Source of the DNA: Pseudovirgaria hyperparasitica
Taxonomy: Eukaryota; Ascomycota; Dothideomycetes; Acrospermales; Acrospermaceae
DNA: 64,000 bases
Assembly: GCF_010093815.1 (NCBI RefSeq)
Contig: NW_022985551.1
Span: 6,832 to 70,831 of the forward strand
Direction of reading: 5' to 3'
Part shown: positions 20,678 through 33,200 of the stretch, one piece after another
Numbering within the stretch: position 1 is the first letter of the stretch
Layout: each line of letters starts with the position of its first letter
Position numbers and translations under genes: made by a program
Notes under the pieces: model-generated
The model's database searches: none
Told to the model about the DNA's origin: nothing
Seen by the model: the letters and a program-made list of their open reading frames with translations, nothing else

Positions 20678-22312
20678 GAGGAGCCGAGGGCAGGAAAGAG
20701 GGGCCGGAAGAGGAGCATAGACTGTAGGTGAAGAAACGTAATATGCTGAAAGAGTTTGCGGATACGACCATTCGACAGGGCCGAAGAAGTTCGATGGAAT
20801 AATTCCCGTCGAAACCTTAGGCATCCGTCGGCCTTAAAACGGCATCACTCGTAGTACATATATGTTTATATCATGTTCATTGAAATTTCAAAGCTTAACA
20901 TGAACGGTCATGTATCACATTAAATAGCGAACTATCTCATCATACCTTACTTTACTATACTTATATATGTAACTCTAGCTGGTAAATAGAAATGATAGAA
21001 GCGGGATGAAGGGCTCACGTGTATACTAGTGCCAAGAGTGACAGAATTACCTCACCTGAAGCAATGCAATAATAATCGACAAATGAACGGATACCTTTAA
21101 GTAAGTACCCGCGGACACCGTATTGATTATGGATCCACACTAGGCGGGCGACACAAGCCATGATCAGGCAGGTTATTTGCGGCCGCCGGACGCAAGAATG
21201 CCTTGATTGATGCTTCCTTGTACCACCAAAAGTCTGATGATGATTTTAGCAGTCGGATTGCTTGCCAGCTTTATTCAAGAAAGAGTCAGGTTGTGCTAAG
21301 TCGGTGAAGGGGACATGGAGTAGATTGAATAGATTGCGTTGCAGGCATCTGACGTTAGACAAACAATTAGTTCAGCAGCCAGCCGCCGGTGCGACAGATA
21401 AGTCATCGACGAGGGGTCTGGGCACCCTGGACTAGGATTCTTGACATAATTATACGAACTCATTCATGGATTAGCAGTGCGAAGGATCTGAGTATTGCCG
21501 AGGGTCGCTTAATCGTTCACGATTGGCGGATATTTCCGTGGCGACCTTTTCACCAACCCTTACCCCGACCTAGTCCGCTCTAGCAACATAGAGATCCAGC
21601 TTCTCCTTTTTCCTTACTGGGGGATCTGACTTGCATTCTGCATGCCAGATCTGATCGCCGGCTCCTAGTCCAAGATCTTGCATGATGGTGTACAGATCGG
21701 CAGCCGGGCATGTCCAGCAAGGATTTGGATTCCACCCGCGCCATATCATCTCGCTCACCCGATCTGCCGGTAGTGGGCATCTGCATCTGTAGTCTCTAAA
21801 TTATCCCACCTTGCTTCCAGACACATCGCATACCTTGTGTTATGGCTGACCGCTTGATCAATCTTTCCGCGCGGCCGTCGCTCCGCCTGCAGACCACTGG
21901 TGACCAGTGACTTACAACCTGTCATTCAAGAGTCTGGTAGGTTTGCGTTGGCACCTTTTGAAATTAGTGTTTATGCCAGTCTGTTTGCAAGAATTTTACG
22001 GGCGACAAACCGGGCAGCGGGTTCGTTCCATCGATGTGCCATATCGTGAGTCCTTTGCCATCCCCACTATTATTGCGTGGCCTTGGACAAGTACATGTAA
22101 TTAGAGCCGCTGTAACGCAGGTTTGCATCTTGGTCTAACGTGCGCCTGGCGCATTTAATCTTCTAGCCTAGATATATGCCCCAGGAGACGCATATATCTC
22201 ATGGCCGCCATTCTGGACTGGAACTTTTGATCTCTTTGAATTTCTGTTTGATTCATGGAAGAAGGAATAAGCATCGATATTTCCCCTGTGTATTATACTC
22301 TGCCCATCCTTC
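20678..22312. other. Divergent intergenic region, 1.6 kb
   Basis: Between the AsnRS start and the PARG-like gene. It begins with an AT-rich stretch near 20840-21000. Several open frames of 60-80 codons occur, but none has convincing codon bias or a recognisable domain. It must contain two promoters; nothing else can be supported. Confidence 0.4.
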
Positions 22313-23247
22313 ATGCCTCCAGCACGCTCGAGGCCCTCAGAGGTCGCAGTTGAGGCCAAACGAGTTTACCATCCATACATTGACCGAGAAATGCCAGAGT
22401 GTCCTGCCCGCTCAGTCATGATTCCAGATTCGTCGCAGATACCTGTAGCAGACGATCGTCGAGCGTGTCAACGTCTCCGCGTGGCCGTAATTGACGGGGA
22501 CCCAATTGATGTCGCGTTGGACTGGTATCTACATGCATCTAGAGATTCTGCAAGACTAGAGCCGCCTAAGATACCTGTCGTGAACATGGCAAATGAGAAA
22601 AGAGCTGGCGGTGACTGGGAATCGGGTCACATGGCCCCTGAAGAATGCTTTTCGAGGAGAAGCAATCTCGTGCAAGCACTGGTCACACCATTTGAGTATC
22701 CAAGTCCTTCTACGCCACATTATCCGATACCCCACCGCGGAGGAATCTACTCACCTTCTGTGGGTACGTGGATCATGGATGCCATCGTGATAATGAGACA
22801 CTTATAATGTCAACAGTTGTATACCGAGACGGTCCTGAATTCTACCAGATTTGGCAAGAGTTTAGATCACTCCCTGTGATATCAGTTGCACCAGTGCGTC
22901 GACCTAAGCTGGACGAGTCAGGGTCCAACTACTCCTTCGAGCAAGAGCGGGATCTCATGATGGAGAAGATGCGCACAGTGTTACGGCTTGCAGCTATGTA
23001 CAGACATGTCGACCTCTGTTTAGGCGCATTTGGGTGCGGCCCAGAATTCCGAAATCCTGTACGAGAAGTAGCCAAAATGTGGAAGACTCTCCTGTTCGAA
23101 GAAGCCGAGTTCCAAGGCACCTTTGAGAACATCGTCTTTGCGATACCAAGCGACCAGCCAGGAATTCCAGAGGGAGGCATAGAGGAACTAGAAGTGTTCA
23201 AGCAGGTGTTCAATCCCTCCAGTATTTTCCACACGATCTATCGATAA
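22313..23247 (+). CDS. Microbial-type PARG-like macrodomain protein (TIGR02452-like)
   Basis: Exons are 22313-22763 and 22817-23247 (293 aa). The architecture fits the microbial-type poly(ADP-ribose) glycohydrolase catalytic domain. IPVVNMANEKRAGGDWESG is followed by HMAPEECFSRRSNLVQAL (about 87-122), HRGGIYSPSVVVYRDGPEF, a basic ISVAPVRRPKL strand, a helix with MMEKMRTVLRLAA, and LCLGAFGCGPEFRNP near 218-232. In characterised members the signature is GGG-X6-8-QEE; here it is GGD-X7-PEE, with both glutamates (110, 111) kept. The likely role is cleavage or binding of ADP-ribose, but the altered motif leaves activity open. The start is the first methionine of the frame. Confidence 0.8.
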
Positions 23248-24368
23248 GAAAGTGGCTAAATATGTTTACCACTTACGATACACGTGTCGCGCAGATTTGC
23301 ATCTCTTTCTCATTGTTTTCATTTTTGACAGACCTGGCCTGTACAGCGGAGCAGTCCGGTGTAGAGGAGATGACTGGCACGGCCGGCATCTGGGCATTCA
23401 CGATGGGCTGTGTTAGTACGTTCAACAGATGGTCGGTAACACTTCTGAAGACGTCCGAATTTGTACCGAAGTAACGCTTACTTCGTATATCATGTGGGTA
23501 CCTGGATTCCTCGTACAGAGGACTGCTGTAGCAACGGCCAGAAAACCCTTAAACGCGGTCCGGATGAACGCTCTGGTAAGTTGGAGCCTTGACGCAGCGG
23601 TGGAAGGCCAACGGGGCTCAACAGACGATCCACGTAATATGAACGACCGGCAGGGTTCCGGATGTAACTTGCAGATGATCAATATATTAGGACCTCTCGA
23701 TTGGAGCTCACATCTGCTTGCAGCCTGCAATTGAGATCTGTTCTGTTGAAGCATCGTGGTTGATGACGAAGCTTGAATTGTATCGGATTCTGCGATGCTT
23801 AGCTGTGCTCGAGTGCTGGCATCACTTCCATTCCATCACCTCCTTGATGTAGTAGGCAATTCTTCGTAACCAGCCAAATGGGGTCCAGGAGACCTAGTCA
23901 GGTTGAAAATCACAGCTCTGTAAGTGCATATAGGGACGAGGTAATAACTTTGGCTGTCTATAGACAATAATGCCGGAATCATGTGGCAGGAGAGGTATGC
24001 CAAACCTTAGTAGTGGGATGTCAAGGCTAGATGGGTTAAAGCCTGTATTGTGTGCTGTGATCGCTAGAGTCGCCGACAGACCAAAGCATTCCATGATTCG
24101 CCCTCAATTCCCCTCGGACAAGATTGTTTTACTCGTCACCAGGATATGTACCATTGAGCGTGCTTGCAACCATCATCAGAGCTGTAGACAATGCAGCAAT
24201 GTGAACGCGTCAATATGCCGAATGTAGTAGGTCACCTTGCGTTATATATACAATATTTTACAGTATGACTACAGGGAGCCAATGTGCATTCCGGGCACTT
24301 GATAGCGCGAGCTTTGACATTGAGGTTTAGACACCCGTAGATTAGATGTGCTCGGAGTCGGGTAGTCT
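23248..24368. other. Convergent intergenic region, 1.1 kb
   Basis: Between the PARG-like gene and COA6. Open frames such as 23429-23734 lack recognisable domains and conserved splice structure. I see no gene here. Confidence 0.4.
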
Positions 24369-24787
24369 TTATGATGATGTCTGCTGTATGTCTGGTGGCA
24401 TTCGGGAAGATTCCATTTGGTACTTGCGTAGAGCCTCCTCTTTCTTCCAGTCCACTACTCGTTTCTGCTTGAAGTATTTTACCTATGAAAATGGTTCAGC
24501 TCAGAATCAGGAGCAGTATATGGAGAGAATGTCGCGAGGGGAGTGCTACTCACCCACGCCGACGCGCAGTCCTTCTCGAAGATTTTGTGTTCCTCTGCGC
24601 AAGCTTTTACTGTTTGAGCCGGATTGTCTTCGCTGTCAAGTATATCATTGCGATCTAGACATTTGAAGAAGATGTCTCGGGAGTTATAACACGCTTGCCG
24701 ATCGGTCCTCGTCGGGGCGATTATTCCGCCATCTGAGGACTTTGGTTGGGCGTCACCACCACTGCTAGAAAATGGCCACCATTTCAT
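24369..24787 (-). CDS. COA6: Cytochrome c oxidase assembly factor 6
   Basis: Intermembrane-space twin-CX(n)C protein needed for copper delivery to Cox2. Exons on the minus strand are 24787-24554 and 24482-24369 (115 aa). The four cysteines are Cys33-X9-Cys43 and Cys63-X10-Cys74, the spacing that marks COA6 among CHCH proteins. The N terminus MKWWPFSSSGG is disordered. After the second helix comes WVKYFKQKRVVDWKKEEALR, a family block that spans the splice junction. There is no presequence, consistent with import by the Mia40 relay. It is divergent from SYS1. Confidence 0.93.
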
Positions 24788-25278
24788 TGTCTCGATCGTC
24801 GTAGAGTGGAAGGCCTGATGCGTACAAGATGAGCTGTAGAAGAGCGCGGTTAGGCACGGATCACAGCGAGAAAGAAGATCGTGGTTGTGTTAGAAGTGTT
24901 GATAAGAGATAGTCGTCTCTGTAGAATATCTATTGATACACCATCCTGCGCATGAAGTTGTAGCTAGGGAGCGAGCCAATCATGGGCCTAAATAACACCT
25001 ACTAGTACCCATGATGATATGGGATGGATGACTAAGAACGCCGACCTCCGTCCTCAGGGCACTTACCATAGGTGCACGAATTACTTAGCTATTAATCAGA
25101 CGCGTTTAACAACTGCAACTTCAGCATTCTCGCTTCATACACGCTCTCTTTACAACATTTGTCTATTCTATTCGCGAACGTATCGCTACGCCAAAGTCAA
25201 CAGGCCTGCCCAACGAATCCAGCGTCAAAGGCTTGAAGACACCTCGGCCAATGCTCAACTTCCTACGTCTCTAGGCTC
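24788..25278. promoter_or_regulatory. Divergent COA6-SYS1 promoter
   Basis: The 491-base region between two start codons facing away from each other must hold both promoters. No conserved frame is seen and no strong motif is apparent. Confidence 0.4.
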
Positions 25279-25950
25279 ATGCCTCGTCGTCCTCGTAAAC
25301 CACCTCGACCAGGCGCCCTTGCAGACCTTGCTCCACTGCGCATAATCACACAGATTGCCATCCTTCAAATCGGCTACTATGTATCCGCAGCGACACTTAT
25401 CCTGTTTACTGCCCTCGTCATGGCGACCCCGATAAACCTCGATCTCCTTTTTAGCTGGCGAAGTCTACGAAGCGATATAACTGTAGGGTGGATGCTTGGA
25501 CTTGTATGGATGCTAAATAGCTTGATATGGTAGGTCAAATTCATATGCTTTTCTCCAAGTCATGTACTCACATGCGCCAGCGTCATCTACCTTCTACTGC
25601 TCATCGCTCGTTCCAAACTCGTCCCCGACTTCGCTCTTACTATACATTTTATCCACCTTATAGCTACATCCCTATACACCAGTGCCATCCCAACATACTG
25701 GTTTTGGTGGGCACTTCAGATCGCGAGTGCCAGCTTAATGGTCTTTTTGGGCATGTGGATCTGCCAGTATCGGGAGCTGCGACCGATCCAATTTGGGAAA
25801 AGTTCTCGAATAAGCCCAACAGCTGCTATGGCAGCTGCAACAGAAGACGACGGCGTTGGCCATAGCCGCGGCAGAGGCCGTGGCAAGGATAGAGATGGCG
25901 TTGAGGAATATGAGATGATAGACACACCAGAAGTCAGCTCTCAGGCGTAG
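25279..25950 (+). CDS. SYS1: Golgi membrane protein SYS1
   Basis: Multispanning Golgi protein that recruits the GTPase Arl3 in trans-Golgi trafficking. Exons are 25279-25529 and 25581-25950 (206 aa). The start PLRIITQIAILQIGYYVSA leads to four hydrophobic segments, including LILFTALVMATPINLDLLFSW, WMLGLVWMLNSLICVIYLLL, FIHLIATSLYTSAIPTYWFW and ASLMVFLGMWICQYRELRPI. This order is diagnostic of SYS1. A charged, Gly/Arg-rich cytosolic tail (HSRGRGRGKDRDG) ends the protein. The intron splits a Cys codon between the second and third segments. Confidence 0.95.
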
Positions 25951-26477
25951 ACCGTTATGTTAGACATGCCGTGCAAAGATGACTGTGATGGTGAGGGCAG
26001 TGGTCGAAGACACAAGTGGTCATGCATATATAACAAGTGGTTTTTTTTACAGAATAGATTTATTCGGATGCACATATTCTAAAATCAACTCAATATTTGT
26101 AGACAATACGGAAGTCGTACTATGCGGTTTTAGTGCTAACCACGAAGTATTGCAAATGCTCGAATATGGCTTGCTATGATCGACGTGATCGCGAATGAAA
26201 CAATTATCACGTGACCGTACTGGTGCGCTTCCGCCGCTATATGTATCTCGAGTTTTGGACTCATTTCTTTCTGAGGCAGGTTAACTCGTGCAGCCAGAAG
26301 TTAACGCTCGCGTCAACACGCTCTTCGCAATAAGTGTAGCTGCATATTACCTGACAGTCTCGTCCAAGGACTAATATATTTCTTTGTCGCTTCATTCATG
26401 GATCTCGGCGCAAGACAGTACATATCGAACGTAGGAAGCTTTGGTTGACTGTCACCTGCTAAAGGCCAAATCCTACC
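25951..26477. promoter_or_regulatory. TFC4 promoter with TCACGTGA palindrome
   Basis: This lies between SYS1 and TFC4 on the same strand. It contains a perfect TCACGTGA palindrome at 26207-26214, about 265 bases before the start codon and matching a Cbf1/USF-type site. A run of nine T occurs near 26040. The rest shows no gene. Confidence 0.5.
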
Positions 26478-29400
26478 ATGGATGGTCATCAAGGCTCGGA
26501 CATAGGACCTTCGAGTTTCTATACACAGCACGGTGATTCCAGGGAGCAGAGCTATGGGTATCAATACCCTGGTCCGTCCGAGCAGTACGATACACCTGAA
26601 TACCACTTCTTTCCCAATGTCACAGGAGCGCTTCCCAACGTTCACGAAGGCTTCATACCCAGTGTATATGGTCAGCATGACCAGGTTATTGACTACAATC
26701 AATTCGATTTTCCGGATTTCGCGCAGTCGGACGATGAAGACGAAGACATGGAAGGGTCTGATGAGGATCAAGCATCTACCTTGAATGAAGAAGAGCTACG
26801 CAAGATTGAGCTTATAGCGAATGACCCGCGCGCTGATCCTGATTACGAACACACGGGCGAGGCTACTCCCGGTAACGAAGATGAACCTTCTGATTACGAA
26901 ATTACGGATGAAGACGAAGCAAGTGATGCTAAACGTGGACGAGGCCAAGTGCGAGTTGCGCGAGGTATTAGTCGAAGCCGTGGCCGTGGTCGAGGAGGTA
27001 GAGGCAAGACAAGAGGAGGACATGGTCGCGGCCGCGGCCGCCCAAAAGTGGCTGTTGAGGAGAATGCTATTCGCCGACGAAAAGGCCCACAGCCTGGGCC
27101 GGAGCCGGGTCCTGAATTCAAGGCCAAAGAAACCAAAGCAACCACAGCATACTTCAAGAACAATTATGAAGAGGCGCTACAGTATGCCCAGGAAGCGGTT
27201 CATGCAGATCCATCGTTGCTCGCAGGCCATAGTCTATTGTCTGAAATTCTTCTGGCAATGGGTCGTGAAGTTGACTCTGTCCACGTTCTCTTCAATGGAG
27301 CCCTGACAAAACGAGATGTAGAACTTTGGGAACACATCGCTGAGCGATACGATGGGCTCAAGAGTATGCCTCCAGGGGAAAGACGAAGGTGGCGCGAATT
27401 ATGCCTCTCCAAAATAATCGCTCTCGATACGGCAAACTACGAAGCGCGCGAGGAGAAGATGAAAATAGAGCTCGAGACTGGTAACATCACGAAGGCCTTC
27501 AACACTTGCAAGAAATTGCTCGCACTGCGGCCCAACGAAGTTGAAGTTCTCTATCAGCTAGCGGAACTATGTTCCTATCGACAGATCCTCAAGCAGAATA
27601 GAAAGCTACAGAATGCGGTTCAGTGTTTTGACAAGTCTTTTGAATACTATTTCAAGCATGATAGCCCCATATCTAGTGATCTGGATTGGTCTTTACTGAA
27701 CGTGTATCTTGAGCTGCTCCACAACGCTACAATGGACCCCAGAATCGTTCTCTCCAGGCTTAGCACAGTTGGTAGATGGCTCCTTGGCCGTAAAGAAGAG
27801 AGCTTCTGGGGCACGCAGCTAGACGATAGGGAGTGGGATATATCAAATGAGCGGAGACGGCAGGTACCAGAATTCCAAGCCGACCTTCATTCCATGGACG
27901 CCTACGGTGCCGGTCTGCCCTTGGAGATCCGTATGAGAATGGGGACTCTACGTCTGTCTATGGGAGCTAAGCATTACGAAGAAGGCTGTGTGAGTCAAAG
28001 TTCCTTCTACGCGTGAGAATGGGCTAATGTCACTCTAGAAACATTTAAGGCATATAGAAGAGGCAGATGGGTCTGTCTCAAAAGAGACACTGTCTGCGTA
28101 CTATGACACAATTCTTGAAGTGACAAAGGTTCTCACCCAGCACACGCTATACCCTCTGGCCTTGAAATATCTCGAAGCCTTGCGCGACTACACTGCTGTG
28201 GTCAAACCAGAAGTCTATCGGGGATTGATCACATGCTACAAAGCATTGAATCGTATCACAGACGCTGGAAGTTGCGTCCGCTCCCTCAGAGATTCAGGTA
28301 ACAAAGATCTAAGGTCTCAGGCAATTATTGCTAGACATCTTCAAGATACTGGAAGGGAGGATGAGGCCAAAAGTTTGATTCAAGAACTAATGCAGAGAAG
28401 CGGTGCTGAAATCATTCTGAGGGAAGAAGGTGTGAGCATTCCGAAACTACCTAGATCTCTACGATATGGTAGACGTGGGCCATACCGCTTCCGCCGAAAG
28501 AATGCTGTACCCAATAAAATTGCCATTGAAGCTATGCCCGAGGAGTTAGTAGCAGCCATGGGAATTGAACCAGGGCAGGATGTGGAGTGGGACGTTGAGA
28601 AATACCGAAGGCTCGGATCATTCATGCAGCGATTTGGGCCTGACCAGCATGAGAAATTGCAAGCCGCTAAAGCCCGAGACCAAGTGATCAGGGAGCTTGT
28701 ACAGCATCTCGACGTCCTCACCACAATGCTCGATAACGGCGACATCAACGCGTCTGAGGAATATCTCGCGATTGCAAAAATCATGATCGATGAATTCAGT
28801 AGCTGCAAGGCCTTCTTCCCTATTCGTGAAAAACGAATGGCATTTACGGGTTACCATGTTTCGAGACGCGGTGACGTGGATGATGCGGCGCTGGAGCTCG
28901 CTGAGTTGGCAAACCAGCTGGCTGATGAAGAGGGTAGTACTGAAGTCCGAGACCCCTTAAGCATCCCTGACAGTTTCCACGGCATCAAGTTTCAAGACTG
29001 GCTCGAGCTATTCTGCCGCTATAGTTTCGTGGCTGCCAAAGATGGATATCTCGATAACTGCTGGAGTGCCCTGAACATAGCCAACAATGCAAACGTCTTC
29101 CTCCGCGACAAACAAGGCATGCAACAGCTATATGCCTGCTGGCTCGCCTGCGGCCTCGCCCTCAACAACGAAGATCTTATTTCCCAAGCCTCCAGGCTCT
29201 ACATGAAAATGTTTCCTTACGCCAGCGATGCATACCGTCTTTTCGGCATTGCAAACCGCGCCTACGTTGGAGAACGCATCCAGTATAACAGCGGGCCCTG
29301 GCTCAAGTACCTCCTACGGCAAGTCCGCGGCATGGATTATGCGCTCCTCCCGGTCGACAAGCGGCGGAAATACAACTTTGAAGCCCAGGACCACCTCAGC

Positions 29401-29982
29401 TTTTCCGCAGGGGCAACTGACGGAAATCCGCACAAGCTTGCGGCGCATGATGTTGTGCTGTTCATGTGCTACGGGCATATGTTAATTATTGGCGGGTCAT
29501 ACTACACGGCACTCAACTACTACTTCCGCGCGTACTCCATCCGGCCCGAGGACCCGATGATTAGCTTTGCCATCGGGCTGTGCTACGTCCAGAATGCCCT
29601 CAAGTCCAAGGTAGATAACCGACAGTTCCAGTTGCAGCAGGGGCTGGCGTTCATGTATCGCTACTACGATCTGAGGCGCAAGAGCGATCGGGCGATACAT
29701 AAACAGGAAGCGGAGTTCAACGTTGGACGCACATGGCATATGCTTGGACTGGCGCATCTGGCTGTACCTTGCTATGAACGGGTGTTGCAGATGAGCGAGG
29801 ATGTTATCAGGGAACAGAATGCCTCTATGGAGAGTGTGGCTGATGAGGACTTCGATGAGGAGAACGCTGGATATGAAGACTTCGCGACAGAGGCTGCGTA
29901 TTCAATGCAGGTCATGCTAGCGATCAATGAAGATTTTGGCGCTGCACGCAAGCTTACCGAGACTTGGTTAGTGATCGAATGA
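26478..29982 (+). CDS. TFC4: Transcription factor IIIC TPR subunit TFC4
   Basis: TPR subunit of the tau-A part of TFIIIC, which places TFIIIB on tRNA and 5S genes. Exons are 26478-27989 and 28039-29982 (1151 aa). The first 150 residues are acidic, followed by an RG-rich block (RSRGRGRGGRGKTRGGHGRG, about 167-186). TPR helices begin near 215 (AYFKNNYEEALQYAQEAVHA, ALTKRDVELWEHIAERY) and recur after the intron (YPLALKYLEAL) to the C terminus. Family blocks include RYGRRGPYRFRRKNA, GIKFQDWLELFCRYSF, RPEDPMISFAIGLCY and the end AARKLTETWLVIE. The length matches other fungal Sfc4 proteins. Confidence 0.95.
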
Positions 29983-30214
29983 CAGGAGACACCTGCGGGT
30001 ATGTATTCTGGCTGGAAAGAAGCATAGAGCAGTGCTGTCAACCAGTTAACGGTGTACTGTCATGTCTTGGAATTGAAAAACAAAAAGCTCCATAGCCTCA
30101 TCGAAACGTGGAAAAACTATACATCGGCTCGTGTATCCAAGCACTAATTGGTATCTCTCCGGACAAACGCCACGCCACAAAACGCACCTACACAACCATA
30201 ACGTTAATGGAAAC
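29983..30214. other. Short convergent gap TFC4/ASPM-like
   Basis: Only 232 bases separate the two stop codons, so the 3' UTRs probably abut or overlap in antisense. No other feature is seen. Confidence 0.5.
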
Positions 30215-33200
30215 CTACCACCCAGCACGATACAGCGGCCTCGTAGTAGACTTGCCCAGTACATGTCCGAGTGTAGTCCCGCCTCTCCCGGCCCCATGTC
30301 TAGTCCTAACCTGCCAACCCCTAGCCACACTCTGAAATAGCATTACGTCCTTCCCCAGAGACTCCAACCTCCGAGTTTGCCAGTCTCTCCAGGCCCTCTG
30401 TAGGACTATAGCTGCACCTACAACCCGCTCCCGCGTGCGGACCACTACGGCACAATGGCTTGCCAGCCGCATAAGCGCTATTCGCCTTCTGGCTTCCTCA
30501 CGAGAAATTCTCTTCCTATAGACACGCTGTATGACAGAAGCGGCCCGATGTGAGATGGACAGCGGAATCAAGCGTGAAGCAAGGAAGGCAAGGCTTATGA
30601 GTATGAAGTCCTTGCTGGGTATTTGGTAATGTTTCGTCGGCGTAGAGAACAGTGTAATAAAGGCCCGGGAGCATCCCACTTGTCCAAGTTTCTCAGCTAG
30701 CGTCATCGGCGGATGAGTACAGAACTGGTGTTGATAGGGCTGTCCAGTAGGCTGACTGGGTGTCTTACAGAAAGGGAGATATTCGTCTACAATGGCTTCA
30801 AAAATGCGGCCGTCTGCGAAGCTCGTCGTGAGGTTGCGGAGGTGAAGATGGTGGAGACGTGCGATTGAAGATGTCCACTCTCGGAGAAGAAATTCGTACC
30901 GGCTATGGCCGCCATGGTCCGGCAATTGGTCGTCTGATATATCATCGTCCGCGTTGAGATGATTCCCGTTAGACCTCCTACGGAAGCGATCTGTCTCTTT
31001 CTCGACTTCCTTCCAGTCTACAAGCCCTTTCAAGCCCCATCGGCCGACAATCGTCCAGAGTAGACCAAGAGTCTTTTCACGGTGTCCATCAACGATATCG
31101 TCAGCGGTGACAGCATCGAGGGCACTAAATGCGGTGCCTCCCATCCCTTTAAGAGCACTTAGTGCTATCTGTACATTGTAGTGTTTCTGTGCATGACTGG
31201 CTGCAGGGAGTTTCAGATGCTGTGACAATAGCCATGAGCTCTTTTCGTTGTGCACATCACTCTGCAGGACGTCTCCTGTGGGTAGACTGATAGTGATGGT
31301 ATCATCTCGGGACTCAAGCAGATGCACCGGGTCATATAATACCAGTTCAACAAGCCGTGCAAGAAGCACACCGTCTCGAAGGTCTGTGGCAATATTCCTG
31401 ATGCGATATCTATACTCCTGGAGTAAGTGCTGGGTATGTGAGACCTGATATTGAACATGTCCGAGCGGCCTCGTGATATCACCCAACGAAGGAAGTAGCA
31501 TCCTCGCCAATTGTTGCAGTACCGAGGCTGATGTCTTGTGTGCTGACATGGTCTGAAAGAGGCAATCAGTCACCACATTTGCGTTCTTCGCCTTGTCCAA
31601 GAGCAGAATGATCATGAGACTGCGTAGTACCGTTCGTCTCCATGACCAACGTTGCGAGCCAAAGCTGTCTGCCTGTGGCTCGTGGGCTCTAGCTATACTT
31701 GCGATGCTTCCAATACCGGATTTTTGTTTTATGGCGTCCTCGTTGCGAATTACGAAGGCATTGATGAAGTCTTCGAGGGCTTTCTTCAGTCTTCTTCGGA
31801 CACCCTGCTCAGATAGAGTAGTGCCCGTAGAGTTTCGAGTCGGTACGATTACTTCTCGGCCGACAACGACCTCAACTGCAGCTTTCAAGACCTGGAGATT
31901 ATACGACTCGACCCAGAGTTCTAGAAAGCGTTGTCGCAGTCCAATGTCATCTTTGAGCCGGAGCGAGCTTGATAGAACATCGTCAGGGATATTGAGAGCG
32001 CCATAAGATAGTGAAGCTTGCAACCGTTTGTGTAGCTGTGAGATGGTGGGATCATGGTAAAGTCCCAGGATAGCCTGTCGAAGTTCCGCTGGATCGACTC
32101 TCTTCTTCGTCTGGTCATGTTGTCGGAAGGAATTATTGATTAGCTGAGAGAGAGCGACTTCTTGGTTATCAAGCCAATTGTCTTCGTATAGTTCAGGTCT
32201 TGGAAGATCGTCTCTGAGCACGGGGAATCTTTGCAAGGGAGGGGAGTCCTTTGCAACCGATGTCGTGATGCCAGGCCTCCTACGTAGAGCTGAAGGTGGT
32301 GATCTTTTTGTTCGGAACGGCGAGGCATGATCTGTAGGAGCTGTAGCAGAGCTCCGCCCGCTCACAAAACGCTCAGTGGCTGCCATAGAGAAATCCCGTG
32401 ATTTGATCATTTTCGCTGGAGATTCTTCTGATCCTGCTTGTTCTATCCTCACTCTCTTGCGCCCAGATGGTGCGACATTGTCATTGACGGTAGATAAACG
32501 AGGACGCAAGAAAGAAACTCGCGGTTTCCGAGGGGCCTCAGATGTTGTAGCCCTCTCGATCTTCGCTTGACCGGCCATGTTGATGAAAGACTTACTCGTT
32601 TTTCCTGGAGGGATGTTCTCCTTGCCAGTCTCGGAGCCAGGTAAGTTGGGCGCGAAAGATACAGACTGTGAAGTACGACGCGACGGTAGTAGTACTCCCT
32701 TTTTTGGTGGTACAGCAAGAGATTTCCGGCTGGCTTTGACCTGCTTAATGGCTGGAACGAGATGCGTTGTCTCCTCTTCCGAAAGCGTGACAAGCTCTAG
32801 ACCAAGATCGGGAGATTTGGCCCGTCTCGTCTTAGGATGATGGGAGGGTGCTCCGGGATGTAAGGTCATAATGGTCGTATACTCAGAAGGCACATAGATC
32901 GTTCTCCTGCGAGGGTCCTTGACCAGCTGGTTTGATCCGGTGGATCTCGCTGATGGGCCACACAGCCGTTGAGGTTCAGCTCTCCGGACGGCAGCTTGCG
33001 TAGCGGATGCCTTTCTGGCCTCAGCAGATTCTGAACGACTGCCCTCGATGCATGTCTGTCGCTCTTCCAGAATTGCAGAAATGCGGCGGCGATTTGGGCG
33101 CTCCGTAGCGTCTGTTAAGCGAATAGTGCAAGTATCTTCTCCCTGTATAGAAGCTTGCGGTGCGATAGACAGTCTTTGGGCTGGTCGAGCAAGAAGTGTT

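Noticed and set aside
21570-22104. Short open frames upstream of the PARG-like gene
   Set aside because: No codon bias, no domain and no plausible splice joins linking them.
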